Of a stretch of 64,000 nucleotides of DNA, positions 12,376 to 23,999 are shown one piece after another. Each line of letters begins with the position of its first letter. Positions within the stretch are counted from its first letter, which is position 1. The DNA comes from Hsuehochloa calcarea (Eukaryota > Streptophyta > Magnoliopsida > Poales > Poaceae), in assembly GCA_036346395.1 (NCBI GenBank), contig CM070594.1:26631385-26695384 (forward strand), written 5' to 3'. Below the pieces are notes generated by a model. The model did not search any database. It saw nothing but the letters and a program-made list of their open reading frames with translations, and was not told the origin of the DNA. The position numbers and the translations under genes are program-made.

Positions 12376-12559
12376 GATATCTCGGGGTTCAAAAGAAGCG
12401 ATAAAAGCAGAATGTGCATGAGAATCAGGAGAAATAAACCTGGAGCGAGTGACTCGCTCTTGAAGATCCCCAATCATCTGCTCAGGTGGATGTTGTCGCT
12501 GTATGCGAAGAGGAGCTCCTGGTGCAGACGTGGCCTCTACCTTATGAGTTGTGGAGGTA

Positions 12560-13560
12560 GGAACAGAGCCACTCAGATCGTCGGTGGGGATAGGAGGAGG
12601 TCGCTCAATTGGCCGACGTAGTAGTAGCGTGCTCTCCACCCTCTCGAAGCGGTGGAGGATGATTTGGTTCTTCATCCTCGTAATCATCATCGACGAAAAT
12701 GCTTCCTTGAATTTCGGAACACTGTACCAAGCATCGGGTCTAGTACTGTGACTAGCCTCATCAAAAGTGACTTCAAGTCTCAACAATTTTGTTAGTGTCA
12801 ACATTAAAAACACGATAGCCACGAGAATGAGCGGGATAACCAAGAAATATGCCATCAAAGAATCTAGACTCAAATTTATCAAGATTGCCATGTTTAAGAA
12901 TGAAGCACTTGCAACCAAAAATATTGAAATGAGAGACTTTGGGAGAATGACCAAATCTAAGCTCATAAGAAGTCTTTCCAACCACAGATCTCAAGAAAAC
13001 CTGTTGGAAATATAACAAGCGAGAGAAATCGCCTCACCCAAAATCTCCTAGGAGTAGAATGCTCATCTAGCATGGTCAGAGCCATCTCTACAAGGGTTCT
13101 GTTCTTCCTTTCTACAACACCATTCTGTGAGGAACTCTAGGAGAAGAAAACGATGCTCAATTCCCCTATCGGTCGTAAGGTAGAAAAGAAGAATTCTTGA
13201 ACTCATCCCATTGTCACTCCTAATGGCTCTCAAAGCTCGGGTATATCAACAACAATTCTAAGGACCAAATCTCTAAAGAATCCAAATGCTTCGTCCTTAG
13301 AAGCAAGAAAATACACCCATGAATACACAGAGTAATCATCCACAACCACCAAAGACATACCATTTCCCACTAGTGATCAACTCTAGAAGGACCAATCAGA
13401 TCTAAGTGAAGAAGTCGTCCAGTCCATCACATTACCAAAGTAAGAGGTGGGTGGGAAGCAGACACCATCTTACCATGTCTCTGAGGTGAGCACACAAGAT
13501 CTCTAATGACCTTGACCTAGGCAAACCTCTAATCAAGTCCTTGCAATGACTCTAGACAAA
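12560..13560 (-). pseudogene. Copia integrase (degraded)
   Basis: Integrase inserts the cDNA in the nucleus. Minus-strand fragments in shifting frames still show a 'DLIGPSRV'-like block near 13,390, 'FLLLRTK'-like text near 13,310, the 'VERKNR'-type block near 13,090-13,130, and the C-terminal 'GKTSYELRFGHSPKVSHFNIFGCKCF' region. That last region is open from 13018 to 12773 and is followed by 'FDGIFLGYPAHSRGYRVFN'. Multiple stops between these blocks mean there is no intact enzyme. The order protease-integrase-RT confirms copia rather than gypsy. Confidence 0.75.
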
Positions 13561-13570
13561 TGATCAAAAC

Positions 13571-14024
13571 CTATATGCCCAAGTCTACGATGCCACAAAA
13601 CAAGGTCATGAGAATCGAGGCTACAAGACACCTAGGACTGGAAACAGAAGAAATACTGAAATTTGCACAGAAGATCTTCTCAAATCTCGAGATCTCAAAA
13701 ACAAGCTCACCTGAGGAATCTAGAACTCTGCACTCACCTCTCTTAAACCTCACTTCTAGACCCTCATCAAGCAGCTGAGAAGCAGATAGAAGATTATACC
13801 TCGACTTACTTACCAAAGCGGCGTCTTTTAGCATGAACTTGTCGTTGACGCAAGACAGTGCCCTTTGCGATCCACGGTCCGTGAGAAGCATCCCCAAATG
13901 TAATCAATTCATTGCGGATGCACGTGTGAGGAGGAGAACCATCTAGAATCTCCACCATATGTCGAGAACACCGAGTCAACAAGCCATATGTCCTCCTTCC
14001 TCGCACGACGGACCTAAAAGGCAC
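13571..14024 (-). pseudogene. Copia protease / GAG-pre-integrase segment
   Basis: Overlapping minus-strand frames 14024-13806 and 13897-13571. The first ends in a stretch typical of the segment after the retropepsin ('SRHMVEILDGSPP', 'ITFGD'). The second has the pre-integrase zinc-domain lead: 'FMLKDAALVSKSRYNLLSASQLLDEG', then 'VRFKRGECRVLDSSGELV'. The clear catalytic DSGA-type motif is not readable, perhaps because of a shift around 13,960-14,020. It lies between gag and integrase as expected. Confidence 0.6.
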
Positions 14025-14056
14025 AATCAGAAAACATCCGTGCCTCAGTACTGGGG

Positions 14057-14512
14057 TTAGTGATAAATGATCGAGAATCCAAGATCTTGAGAGGCACGAT
14101 GTTTAGGAGCAGCAGTAGAAATAGCAGAAACATGATCAGGAATAAAATCATAAGGATGCACATGAGAACCACCTAGACCTCTCCGAAACGATCTACCAAA
14201 AGATCGATGCTCCCCCTGTCTAGGCGCTACCCGTGGTCTCTCCTCACGATGTCCTAATCCAACATGCTGCCTAGACCCACCAAAAGAGTCTACACAGTTC
14301 TCTACAAATCTAGGCCTATGTGTGGTGCGATAAACAGGCTGCCTAGCTCTAGAGACTACAGCTGGAGAAGGGACTCCTCTAATGGATCTTAGGACGCTCA
14401 TCCTCTCTTTTCTCTCAAGTTTTGCTCTCCGGAAGCAGAACTCAACAGTATGGCCTTCTTTCTTGCAGAAGGTGCAATGGTACTGAACCTTTTGAGAGGC
14501 CTGTACATGCAA
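14057..14512 (-). pseudogene. Copia gag C-terminal zinc-knuckle-like segment
   Basis: Frame 14512-14057 begins 'MHVQASQKVQYHCTFCKKEGHTVEFC', a CX2CX4HX4C zinc knuckle (CTFCKKEGHTVEFC), followed by an Arg-rich tail. It is the second nucleic-acid-binding knuckle of this long gag, just before the protease segment. The overlap with the frame at 14910-14398 indicates a frameshift at about 14,450. Confidence 0.7.
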
Positions 14513-15493
14513 AGATGAGTGAAAGCACCTTTCTTGCCAGAAAGAGTTTGAGCAAAACCAGCGGATTTGAAAACAACCCCGGATGGCTTAGGAGGTTCTA
14601 GCTCAAACAAACCATTCTTCACAACTCTAGCAATCCTAGGTGGGTTTTTCTTGGAATGCTCTAGGGGATTGAAACCTAGACCACTATTTTTCACGCTCAA
14701 CTTGGATTGATCAAGAATCATGTTGAGTTTCTTTTTCCCACTTGAAAACTTCTCAAGAGTCACCTTGAGGTAATCATTTTCTTTCATTAAACCCTCACAT
14801 CTAGTGCACTTGCTAGACTTGATTACCTCATTGTTCTTACTCTTAAGAAGGGCCACTTCCACCTTGAAGGCCTCAGAAGACACACAATAGGATTCTCTAA
14901 TCCTATTCAATCGCTCCTTAAATTTGACTCTAAATGCCTCTTGAATCGATTAATCATGGTTTCAACTTGACATTTAAAGCACAAGAGTTAGAATCAATAA
15001 CTTTCTTAGAAGCAGTAAAAGACATGGATCTTTCAATTTTAGCCTTTTCTTCAAGAGTCTTGTTTAAGGCTTCAATCTCAATTGTAAGCTTGGGACAATT
15101 TTCACAAAATGCAACTCTAGAGTAAACTAGCATTTCTTTCATCTCTTGCATCTTAATCTTATTATTCTTACAATGAGAGCATGTGTGACTAGCATCAAAT
15201 TTTTGCAATTCCTTTAAGGAACTATCCAGTTTTAATTCAAGCAAAGCACAATTTGAGCAAGTTAAAGGGATAGCTTCCATGGCAGTCACATCAAGTGAAA
15301 TGGCATCTAAGCAAGCAGAACTAGACTTGAGAGATTCTAGTTTATCGAGAGCATCCTTAAGTTGATTAGTGACAGAGGAATGAGCAGATTTCAAGCTTGT
15401 CAAGTCATTAAGCAAGCTAGTGCAGGATTCACAAAAATCATCAGAATTAATAGATTTTAGCCTAACAACTTCTAGGTTCAAATTATCAATCAT
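14398..15493 (-). pseudogene. Copia coiled-coil gag extension with repeated CxxC
   Basis: Two consecutive minus-strand frames (15493-14954 and 14910-14398) encode long Leu/Lys/Glu heptad text typical of a coiled coil. It is unusual in carrying regularly placed Cys pairs: CESC (residues 21-24), CSNC (79-82), CSHC (105-108) and CENC (130-133) in the first frame, and CTRC in the second. Such an extension between the first zinc knuckle and the protease is known in SIRE/Maximus-like copia gags; the role of the Cys pairs is unknown to me. Stops at about 14,950 separate the two frames. Confidence 0.65.
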
Positions 15494-15748
15494 AATGTCA
15501 CCTTCTTAATCATTTTTACTTGCTTATGCAATTTACATTCAAAGAAGCACCAACGCCATTTTCATGTCAGCAATAGAAGGGCACACCTCATCAGGATCAC
15601 TAAAAGGATCCTCATTGTTGGAGGAGTCGCTGTCGTGGATGTTCTTGGCCATGAAACACATGCCGGCGAAGTCATGCGCCTTCTTCTTGCCACGAGAGTC
15701 ACTCTCGTCGTCCTCCGTTCCGAGTCCACATCGCTCATATTTACATTC

Positions 15749-16721
15749 TCAAGAGCGGCAGGACCCTACCGGTGACAAACTTCGATAGTTTGTCTTCTTG
15801 GATTTAGCATCCCTCTCCTGGGGATGTCTTCGTGTCTCCTTCTCCTCCTTGCCCTTTAGCTTGGGGCACCTGGAGCGAATGTGGTTTGGCTCACCACATT
15901 CGAAGCATGTGATAGGTCCACTTCTCCTCCTATTCCTCACCTTGTTATACGCTCTTGTGAATTTGGTGGAAAGGAGGGCTAAGTCATCCTCGGACAGTTT
16001 CTCTAGTTGCTCATCACTTAAAGAATGTAAAGCAGATAATGAAAAACCAGATGAGCTACAATCAAGAGACTCTGAAGAACAACCCTTGGACTTGTCGACC
16101 ACTAATGCCATCGACTCTGTCTTGGGGAGACGCGAGATAAAGTCAATCTCATGCGTCTTCAACCTCGAGTAAAGCTTATCCATGGTAAGCTCACTCATGA
16201 CAGTGTTGTCATTGATGGAAGTGATCTTCATACCCCAGACCTTCACATCAAGAGCACCCGAGTGGCGTGCATTCTCGCACTCGAAATACCAGTCAACAAA
16301 TACGGAGATCATGAAGAATCTTAGAGAATCTTCCCCACAACTCATCCAAAGACTCACCAGGCCTTTGTTCGATCTTTGAGTATACTTTCTTGAGCGGGTT
16401 CTGTCTCACTTCCTTGATCGTAGTGGACCCTTCATGATAGTCACAAAGAGTCCGCCAGATCTCGTGAGCAGACCGCAAGTGAGCAACACGCTCAAACTCA
16501 GATCGACTAAGGCCTTGGATCAAATAATTCCGAGCCTTGCTGTTGGTCTCCACATCTGGAGTTATCGTATCGTCATCGGCTGGCACGACATAAGGATTTT
16601 TCACCTTTAGCCAAATAGCATGCCCTTGAGCCTCGATATATGCTTGCATACGAGCCTTCCAGTATGCAAAGTCAACTCCTTCGAAAATGTGTGGCTTGGT
16701 TGAGTACTTGTCGATCGCCAT
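15749..16721 (-). pseudogene. Copia gag N-terminal (UBN2-type) with zinc knuckle
   Basis: Gag starts at ATG 16721, only about 40 bases after the primer-binding site. 'HIFEGVDFAYWKARMQAYIEA' and 'LSRSEFERVAHLRSAHEIW' are hallmarks of the plant copia gag family (UBN2/DUF4219). The frame 16721-16293 ends early within 'ILHDLRIC' and continues in another frame from 16357 to 15749, giving one frameshift near 16,300. That part includes 'GMKITSIND' and the knuckle CFECGEPNHIRSRC, then a Lys/Arg tail. It packages the element RNA in virus-like particles. Confidence 0.85.
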
Positions 16722-16761
16722 GGCTCCAAAGACCGGTTAAGATCTATGAGAAGAGCTAACC

Positions 16762-16772
16762 GCTCGATACCA
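16762..16772 (-). other. Copia primer-binding site (tRNA-iMet type, one base short)
   Basis: Minus strand TGGTATCGAGC sits two bases inside the right (5') LTR. The canonical initiator-Met site is TGGTATCAGAGC, which is present intact in the gypsy elements at 44828-44839 and 60404-60415. Here the A of CAG is missing, which is either a real defect or a sequence error. Confidence 0.8.
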
Positions 16773-16774
16773 CT

Positions 16775-18657
16775 TGTAGGACCGGAAGGCGACTAGGGGT
16801 GAATAGGCGCTTTCAAAACTTTCTCGCCTAAATCAAAACCAACACGAACTTTACTCCTTTAGCTATGAAAGCTAAGAAGATCGATAAGCACAACGGAAGC
16901 CTTGTGTTGGATTTGATAAACCCTCAACCATACAACACAAACGGAAAAAAGAACTCACTGTTCCTTACTGGATACTGGCGGTCTGACCGGCTACCACGGG
17001 CGGTCGGACCGACGGTCAACCAATGATCGGCCGGCAACTAATCGGCGGTCGGACCGGTGGACAACGGTTCGACCCGCAAACCAATGATGCGAAAACACGG
17101 CGGTCGGACCGCCGTTGAAGGATCGGTCGGACCGGTAGAGTCCAGTACTGAAAAACTCCACCCAAATCCAAAACGAAATTTGATCCAACTTTTGATTCAA
17201 CCAATAAAACTTGACCAAATTTCGACCACACCTCCCTAATGATGTTAGAGACCTATTTCTAGCGACGATCCGTCAGATCCACTACGCAGAATCGATCTCT
17301 CGAGATTTTACCAAAGAAGTGCACAAACCCTAGAAATGTGAAAATCTTGATTCAAGACTTGCTTGTGGGGGGTTGATGATCTAGATGACTCTAGGTGTAA
17401 TCCCACACATCAAAGCAAGATAAAGTAGGCCAAGAGACCAAGTATGAACCTTTGAATCAAGGAAGCACCAAAATCATCCAAAAGGGAGAAGAACACAAAA
17501 GAGAGCAAACGATCTTTCAATTGAGCATCACAAGATTGTTCGAGTACACAAGATGCTTACAAAGCCTCTCCAACAAGGAGGGCAAGAGCTCAACAAGGAG
17601 CACACTCCAAACCCTAGTTCTCCTCTCCTCTCCTCCAAACCCTAGAAAAGGAAGAAGGGGCTAAAATGAATGCTTCGCTTGGTTTTCCATCTCCCCCTTC
17701 CTATTTATACTAGAGAGCTAGGGTTTCCTTTTTGGGTCACTTACACATGGGACCCACACACAAATAACTCTTGAAGCAATCACCTGCTTCACCACGTGTA
17801 GGTTGATCAGCGGTTCTCATCGCGTCGCCAAGCCTCTCTTGTCCGAATCCCATCGGAACCTCCCAGAGACTCGCACCGATATCCGCACCGCCTGATCCAA
17901 CCAGCTGTATCGAACCACCCGTTCGATCCGTCTTGCCCATTCTGCACCTGCTTGAGTCACACGACCTCACCCGGTATCCATGATCGTTCTGGACCTCAGC
18001 TCTCCAAGCGTAGTCCCGATCCACTCACCGTTGACGTCGTTGACCTGCAAGCTACCTGCACAGCAATAGACAAACAAACCGTTTCCGGGAACAAGTTCTT
18101 CACAACTTGACCCACGTCAGTTCCGCAATGCAATATACAACAATAAAGCATTGAAGTTCATATAATAACACAATCAAAACCAACTCAATGCAACACTTGG
18201 CTAACCTTCAAGCCATTCTTGCCGGTCCGACCGCCCACGGGTACGGTCCGACCGATTCGTCTTGATCGGACCGCTTCCACAACGGTCGGACCGGTCCAAA
18301 GGACTTAGCCAAATTTTCAACTCAAAATTCAAACCTTCGGAATTTTCAAGCGAATAGAACTTTTGATGGGAGCTCCAAAATGATGGGACCACATCCAGAA
18401 GACTCCCCTCACTTGCCTACACAACCTATTTTTGGATTAGCCCCAAAATCCAACTTTAGGTCAGGCCGGTCCGACCGGCCACCACTGCCGGTCCGACCGT
18501 CACACGGGCGGTCTGACCGCCCCGCAACGCCGGTCAGACCGCCTGTGGTCTGACAGCATGAAGCAAACCCGAAAACCCGAGATTTTGCAAACCAACAACG
18601 CCATTGCCAATTGACTCATCATCCTGAGATCATGCACATATCCTCACGATATCCACA
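16775..18657 (-). repeat. Copia 5' LTR (right)
   Basis: 1883 bp direct partner of 7639-9498. Minus-strand TATA box at 17701-17710. The open frame at 17452-17664 is duplicated at 8312-8524 because both lie in the LTR; neither is a gene. Confidence 0.9.
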
Positions 18658-18662
18658 TATTG

Positions 18663-19030
18663 ACACTCCCGATATGCTTTACTGCTGTCCAACCGATACA
18701 CACAGCGCTTTGGTACGACACAGACCGTTGGACAGGGATGCGGCGAACCATCCCGCGATGTGACCTATCTCGTAGTCCACACCTCCACCCATCACACAGC
18801 TTAACCTACAACCGAGTTGTCAATGGCTAGATTCTATAACCTACTAAGTTAGGTCCATCCCATACCAGCCATGTGGTTGTACAGTAAGACTCGGTTCAAT
18901 GGCGTACAAAGTTATGTCCATAATTGACCAAGGCAAGACTTCCTATTTCTAACTAAGTCACACAGATTATCATTCCCAGCACAAAACTCCTCCAATCACA
19001 TAGAATCCACCACTTGCCTTAGTCTAAATC
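18663..19030 (-). repeat. Gypsy A LTR portion right of the copia insertion
   Basis: Continuation of the LTR text interrupted at 7638. It includes an 'acagtaagactcggttcaat'-like stretch and the 'ccataccagccatgtggttg' region, which pair in reverse complement with 1270-1320 of the plus-oriented remnant. It stops where the CACTA-like coding sequence begins, with no visible LTR terminus. Confidence 0.5.
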
Positions 19031-19863
19031 TTTTCTCCAAATTGCCCTCGGGCCGCATGACGATCACAGAGGTCAGTGACGTCGGGATCCCGCTGAGTCC
19101 CAAGAAAGCAGCTGCGAGATTTCGGACCGTCTGCGGGGTACTTGCAAGGGAACGGGTCCCCATCACCACCCCAACCTGGAAGTCTTTGACGGATGTACAG
19201 AGAGACCAGTTGTGGACTGAACTTTTTGCCTCGTTGACTTTCCCTGAAGCAGACCAGGCACGTGTGCGATTGCACGCGCTGCTCGCGATGTCCCACGCGT
19301 GGAGGACCTTCAAGAGCCAGCTTGTCACGCAGTACGTGAACACGGGTCGGACGCCCTTCACGACGTATCAATTTTTGTCGCGGGATACATGAGATGCATT
19401 CGTGCAGATGAAGACGATGGCCAAATTTCAGGAGCAAAGTGCGGCGCATAGAGCTATTCAGGCACAAAACACTCACTCCCACAGACTCGACACCGCTGGG
19501 TACGCGGGTAAAGCCACGCAATTTGCTGCGGATGACGAGACCGCTGCCCGACCGTTTGCTGAGATCTCAGACGAGCGCGCTCGAGCCTGGTTAAGAGCGA
19601 GGGCATCAGCTACGTCTTCGGGTAGCATCTCTTTCACAAACCCGGCAGACGAGGCAGTGTCTCAACGCCTGGTAAATTTGTTGAACCACTTAATTGTTAA
19701 TAAGTCCATAACTTCATGGTGTCTACAATAACATGGTGTCATCTTGCAGGAAGCATTGACTTCTGCATCTTCCCAAGGTTCCTTCGAAGTAGACAGGGAG
19801 GAGGATGTACTTTCGTTAGCGTTTCTTTTACAATTTCTGTTTTTAGTGTTTTTGCTTCTCTAG
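19031..19863 (+). pseudogene. CACTA-type Transposase_24 gene fragment with an intron
   Basis: Reading from about 19,030, the pattern 'LPSGRM', 'KAAARFRTVCGVLARERVPI', 'LWTELFASLTFPE', 'AMSHAWRTFKSQLVTQYVN', 'GRTPFTTYQF' and later 'GYAGKATQF...' matches the plant En/Spm-associated Transposase_24 family (Pfam PF03004, named from memory). One in-frame TGA at 19390-19392 replaces what is normally Trp ahead of 'DAFVQMKTMAKF'. Exon 1 ends at 19671 before GTAAAT. TTGCAG at 19744-19749 precedes a second exon that stays in phase and contains 'DREEDVLSLAF', as in the family. No CACTA terminal repeats were found, so this is a captured or truncated fragment. Confidence 0.7.
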
Positions 19864-20230
19864 ACCTGCTAGAGAAACAATGCAACCAATAAATCACAAT
19901 AACAACACACAATAAGTTTTTAAAAATGTTGTATTTTTAACTTTATAATTTTTAGATCCCAATTTTAAGGTGTTACATAAGCGCACCTTATGCACGATGT
20001 TCAAGGCTCACTTGGATTGACCCATATGCGCACATTTAACCAACAACCCTTTGATCCTTTTGGTTGGCCAGGTCTTCCCTGGTATATGCCGTCTCCCAAA
20101 AGGTTTAAAGTTTTTAGAGTAGGTTGGTGAATGATCCACCACCACATGGAACACTAGAGGATGATTGTTGCATCAATGCTTTTCTTGACACAACAACTTT
20201 GAGATGGTTAAACCAAAGAATTGTCAAAAG

Positions 20231-20231
<1 letters not shown>

Positions 20232-20273
<42 letters not shown>
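20232..20273. repeat. (AT)21 microsatellite
   Basis: Uninterrupted TA dinucleotide run of about 42 bases. No gene is nearby except the decayed CACTA fragment upstream. Confidence 0.95.
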
Positions 20274-20279
<6 letters not shown>

Positions 20280-20770
20280 GAAAAAGGAATGGAAAGTTGA
20301 TCAGATCTGACTTGACTAGGACTTGGACAAACGTGATGATCGCAGTGTGTTCATATAGTGTCATACTAGATACGACAAAGGATACTGTACATATATGGGC
20401 TGCATTTTGTATCTTTTGATGGACATATATATGAGCCTCGTGATAGGTAGATTCCAGTAATCTGGCGAGATTCTTTTAGGCAGCTGATGTGTCCATTGGA
20501 CTGCATCGATATACATATAGCTAGTTATGTTACGCCGACGGCTCAAGCTAGAAATTTCACCTGATAAACCAGGGGTTTGCGTCCAATGGGCAGAAAGGTT
20601 TCACAGTCAGGATTTCAAGATTTGATATTTGGAGCGTATTTAGTAAGCAGTACTGTACATTCCGTCTATGATTGTGACCAGGGGTGGTATAGGGGCTAAA
20701 CCGAGCAAATTTTACATTTGTTTTTTTTTAAAAACCTGTATTTTTTTTTTATCACACGCTGGTTGCAGCT

Positions 20771-20877
20771 AAGGCCTTATTCGGATCACGGGATTTTTTT
20801 TTTCCTGATTCCTGTAGGATTAAACTGTTTTTTTTACAGTAAAACCTGTAAAATTTATACGTTCCAAACAAGACACA
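20771..20877. repeat. Possible short MITE-like element
   Basis: Roughly 105 bases start 'aaggccttattcggatc' and end 'acgttccaaacaagacac'. The ends are imperfect inverted matches of a type ('GGCCTTGTTCGG...') common on grass DNA-transposon derivatives. The interior has poly-T runs. The target duplication is not clear, so this is tentative. Confidence 0.25.
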
Positions 20878-22690
20878 GTGGAGCACCTCTTGTGTATCTG
20901 AAGTCTAAACACAAACCAATGCACGGTGTTAATTGAGTATGTAGCCAGTCACATACTTTTTTGAAAATATGTTATTTTTTATTTAAAAAAATCCCCACCC
21001 GGCCACTACCTACCCTAGAAAGGAAGTCAGTTAGTCAAGTCTAACTCAAAAAAGAAAGCTAGTGCACAAGATGGGCTGGCTGGAGGCACGATCAGCCAGT
21101 AGATAGTGTTTAATTTGGGCATGTCAATTAAAGTCATCAATTTATGTAGAGAGGCTAGGAATATGCTTCCTAGCAATGTATGTCGCGGCCGGTGGAAACG
21201 CGTAGAAACACAAAGTGTGAACATCTAAACGAATTAGGCCCTGCGCTAGTGTTGTTACGTGGTTGGCTGGCTCGTTCGTTCGTTGATGAAACAAAGCGCC
21301 TGCAGATCGAGACGGATCACCTTCCCTGGCAATCTAGCTAGGGTCCATCTGCTAGTGTACTACTTCTCGACTCCGGGTTAGCCGCATATCGCATCTGGCT
21401 CCAACCCGACCTCCGTCAACGAGCCCTGCTCCATCAGTCTCGCGGTGCGACCAAGTGGTGCGATTCCATGGGCGCATCTCCATTAACCGAAAATTGCGTG
21501 CACGTTTGGTCCATGTGGCCCCATGCGCATGCACTTGCTAGTTTGCTGTCACGACCGGTATAAAAGCTGCATGCGTTGAAGTTCGATCGTTGTCTCGTGG
21601 AGGTGACCAAGCATGACTTGTCCTTATCCGCTGACACGAAATTTCTCTACATTGGTGCCAGCTCAATCATCACTTCCAAAGTGTAGCTAGCTAGAGGCAT
21701 GGGAAACGAGAGCTGACCGTGACCTCTTTCTCTTTTGGAAAAGGCTCCCATGGCGACCATTCTAGCTATTTCTTTCACATGGACGATCACCCACAAAGAG
21801 AATGTACTCGCTCCGTTCGTTCGTGTTTACTTGCTACTGTTGACTCTGGCAGCTCGAGCTTTAACCAAAGAGAATTATTAAAATATCTACTTATGTAACA
21901 TAAATGCGGTATTGTCAGATTTATAATAAAAATAATTTACCAATATCCTACCTCTGGACGTCGGTGATGGGACTGCTGCACTAAACAAAACGGACTTCGC
22001 GGCGTATTGCGCGGGAAACCTGCGCTCTACTCGTAAGTAAGTAATTAAACGCAATCGCGCACCGATGGAACGTCGCAATCTCACGAAACGGATTTAGGTG
22101 ATCCCTACCGATTAAGGTCGTGTTTATCCTGTCGCCATGTCGATCGTGTCATCGAGAGATTGTCTTGGTTTGGCTGCCCAAGTCGTGGCTTAGATCCTAA
22201 TTAATGACGCGCGTCTGGTAATTAATTGGAATGCGAATAAGTTAACCCTGTGAATTATCTGCACATGGAGACGACGTCAGTTCGTCAATCCAATCGGACA
22301 ACGTCAAGCTCTCCGTCGTTATACTCTGATACGCAGTAGCTTCTAAATCGGATCGGAGTTTAAGAGATATACAGCGCAAACATACACGATATTAGATAAA
22401 TCCCGTAGAGAGAATCAAAATTGATGCGGTGTGCCCGATCTTCACAACTTAGAATCTAGAATACACTATGAAGCCCAATGAATTGATGAGGTCAATCGAT
22501 GCCAATACAACGACCTTTGACGTATAAACTCGGTGAACCACACATGATGGTAACTTTCAATCAAGAACCAGAAAGAAAGTTAATGGGGGAATCGCACAAT
22601 TCCAAAGGGATAGTCGGCGGCTTACTAAAAACCCTAGAACATGCAATGCAAGTTATCAAATTTCATACTTACTAGCTGTGGTGTGCACCA
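20878..22690. other. No supported gene
   Basis: Least repeat-like part of the window. It contains a TATA-like GTATAAAAG at 21558-21566 (+), a 43-residue frame from ATG 21750 to 21881 (+) with no recognisable family, and purine/pyrimidine alternation near 21,520. None of these is enough to call a gene. Confidence 0.4.
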
Positions 22691-23800
22691 CCTGACCTTA
22701 TAGAGCCTTTACACACGCATAGGCTAAGCCCAAACAATCTCTAGTTGGCCCAAGTGGCCAAATTGGCTTGTAAGCCCAAATTGACTCCAAATTGTTTTAA
22801 AATATGTAAATTAGTTCTAAAAGAGATACAAGGCCAAATTAAGTCCCCCCAAGACTTAAGGAACGCAGACCCATGTGGATTCCACCTCCAAATTCATGTG
22901 GAACTCTCAATTGGGCTAGAAATCCAAAATCAACCCTTTTGCTCTTTTCGGTCAATTTGATTAGTTGGACTTGGACTCTAGCTTCTCTAGCCGCATGGGC
23001 TTGGCCTTGGACTCCTCTTGGCCCATGTGGGTGTGGAAGTGGGCTCCCTTCCTTCAGATTGGGCTTGGGCTCCCTTATGGCCGCATGATTTCCTTTGGCT
23101 TGGGATTGAACTCCCTCCTTGTGACCACTTCTCCCATGGCTCTCGTTCTTCTCTTGTGCTATCCTCTTCTCTCTCTTCTCTCTTTGCCCCGCACTATTTC
23201 TTGGGCGTCCATAATACCTACACTTACACAAGCAAAGTCATAATCGCATTCTTTCGAATAGAACATAATTGTAAACACTAAGTTTAGCTTTAACCTTGTG
23301 ATAGTGTTTTGAAGCTTGATGTGTAGATATGTATGTTATTAAGCTAGGGTAGTCCTCATAAAAAATAATAGCAATGAAACCACCATGACGAGAGAGAAAG
23401 ATTCGGTGAAGCCGACCGAAAATTCATTTAGCGTGATCTCAAAAGAGTAATGAATTTGTCGGTCTCTCACTACCCTCTCGAACCTTTCAGGACCCTGAGA
23501 TCATTTGCCCTATATAATAATCTAGTGTTTAAAAAATAACCTAGCACGCAATCATCTCATATGTCTCTACGTTAGATGAGTTTCTCTTACTTGACTTGTG
23601 ACTTGCTTGTGTTCTCTATGGGTATCCCTCGTGGCTTTATATAGTACACCACTAACTATCCTCCAAAGTGAAGTAGGAATCCTAGGATTAGAATAGGATT
23701 CCTTTTATCGCATCTATCTAAGTCCTAGTAGGTTAGGATATAAGTCATTTTATCTCAACAACATCAATGAACTAAATGACACCATATAGTCAAAGGTTTT
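22691..23800 (-). repeat. Probable LTR debris, minus orientation
   Basis: The stretch ends in promoter-like text read on the minus strand: CTATATAAAG at about 23,637-23,646, preceded on that strand by 'aatcctattctaatcc' / 'aggattcctacttc' text that is common upstream of TATA boxes in grass LTRs. No ends, target duplication or coding sequence were recognised. Open frames at 22839-23281 on both strands look incidental. Confidence 0.25.
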
Positions 23801-23999
23801 TTTTTCTTCGGCTTGGAAAGATTTGAACGCCCTACTAGCGGTCAGAACCTGAATTTCTGAAACCGGAACCCTCTATGTATATCTGCACTAGTCTCTGGAT
23901 CAGTAGGTAGTTCACACAGTTACATCATTGAATATCAACTCATAACTTGCAAATGTCAAACTATTGTATAATATAGAATAAAAGAGAAATGACATTATG

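Larger units (their letters stand above)
7634..18662 (-). mobile_element. Full-length Ty1/copia element, SIRE/Maximus-like
   Basis: Element 7639-18657 (about 11.0 kb) flanked by the 5-bp duplication TATTG at 7634-7638 and 18658-18662. It has two long LTRs starting TGTAGGACCGG and ending ATCCACA, a primer-binding site next to the right LTR, a purine tract next to the left LTR, and gag, protease, integrase, RT and RNase H in copia order on the minus strand. The long LTRs, the extended coiled-coil gag region and the 1.3-kb non-coding stretch after RNase H fit the SIRE/Maximus lineage of copia; that assignment is inference. All coding segments are interrupted by frameshifts or stops as sequenced. 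Confidence 0.9.

Noticed and set aside
19024..19521. 165-codon frame on the minus strand
   Set aside because: Shadow of the plus-strand Transposase_24 gene.
21558..21881. TATA-like GTATAAAAG followed by a 43-residue ORF (ATG at 21750)
   Set aside because: Short, no family, and no supporting splice or codon evidence. A chance TATA plus a short frame is common.
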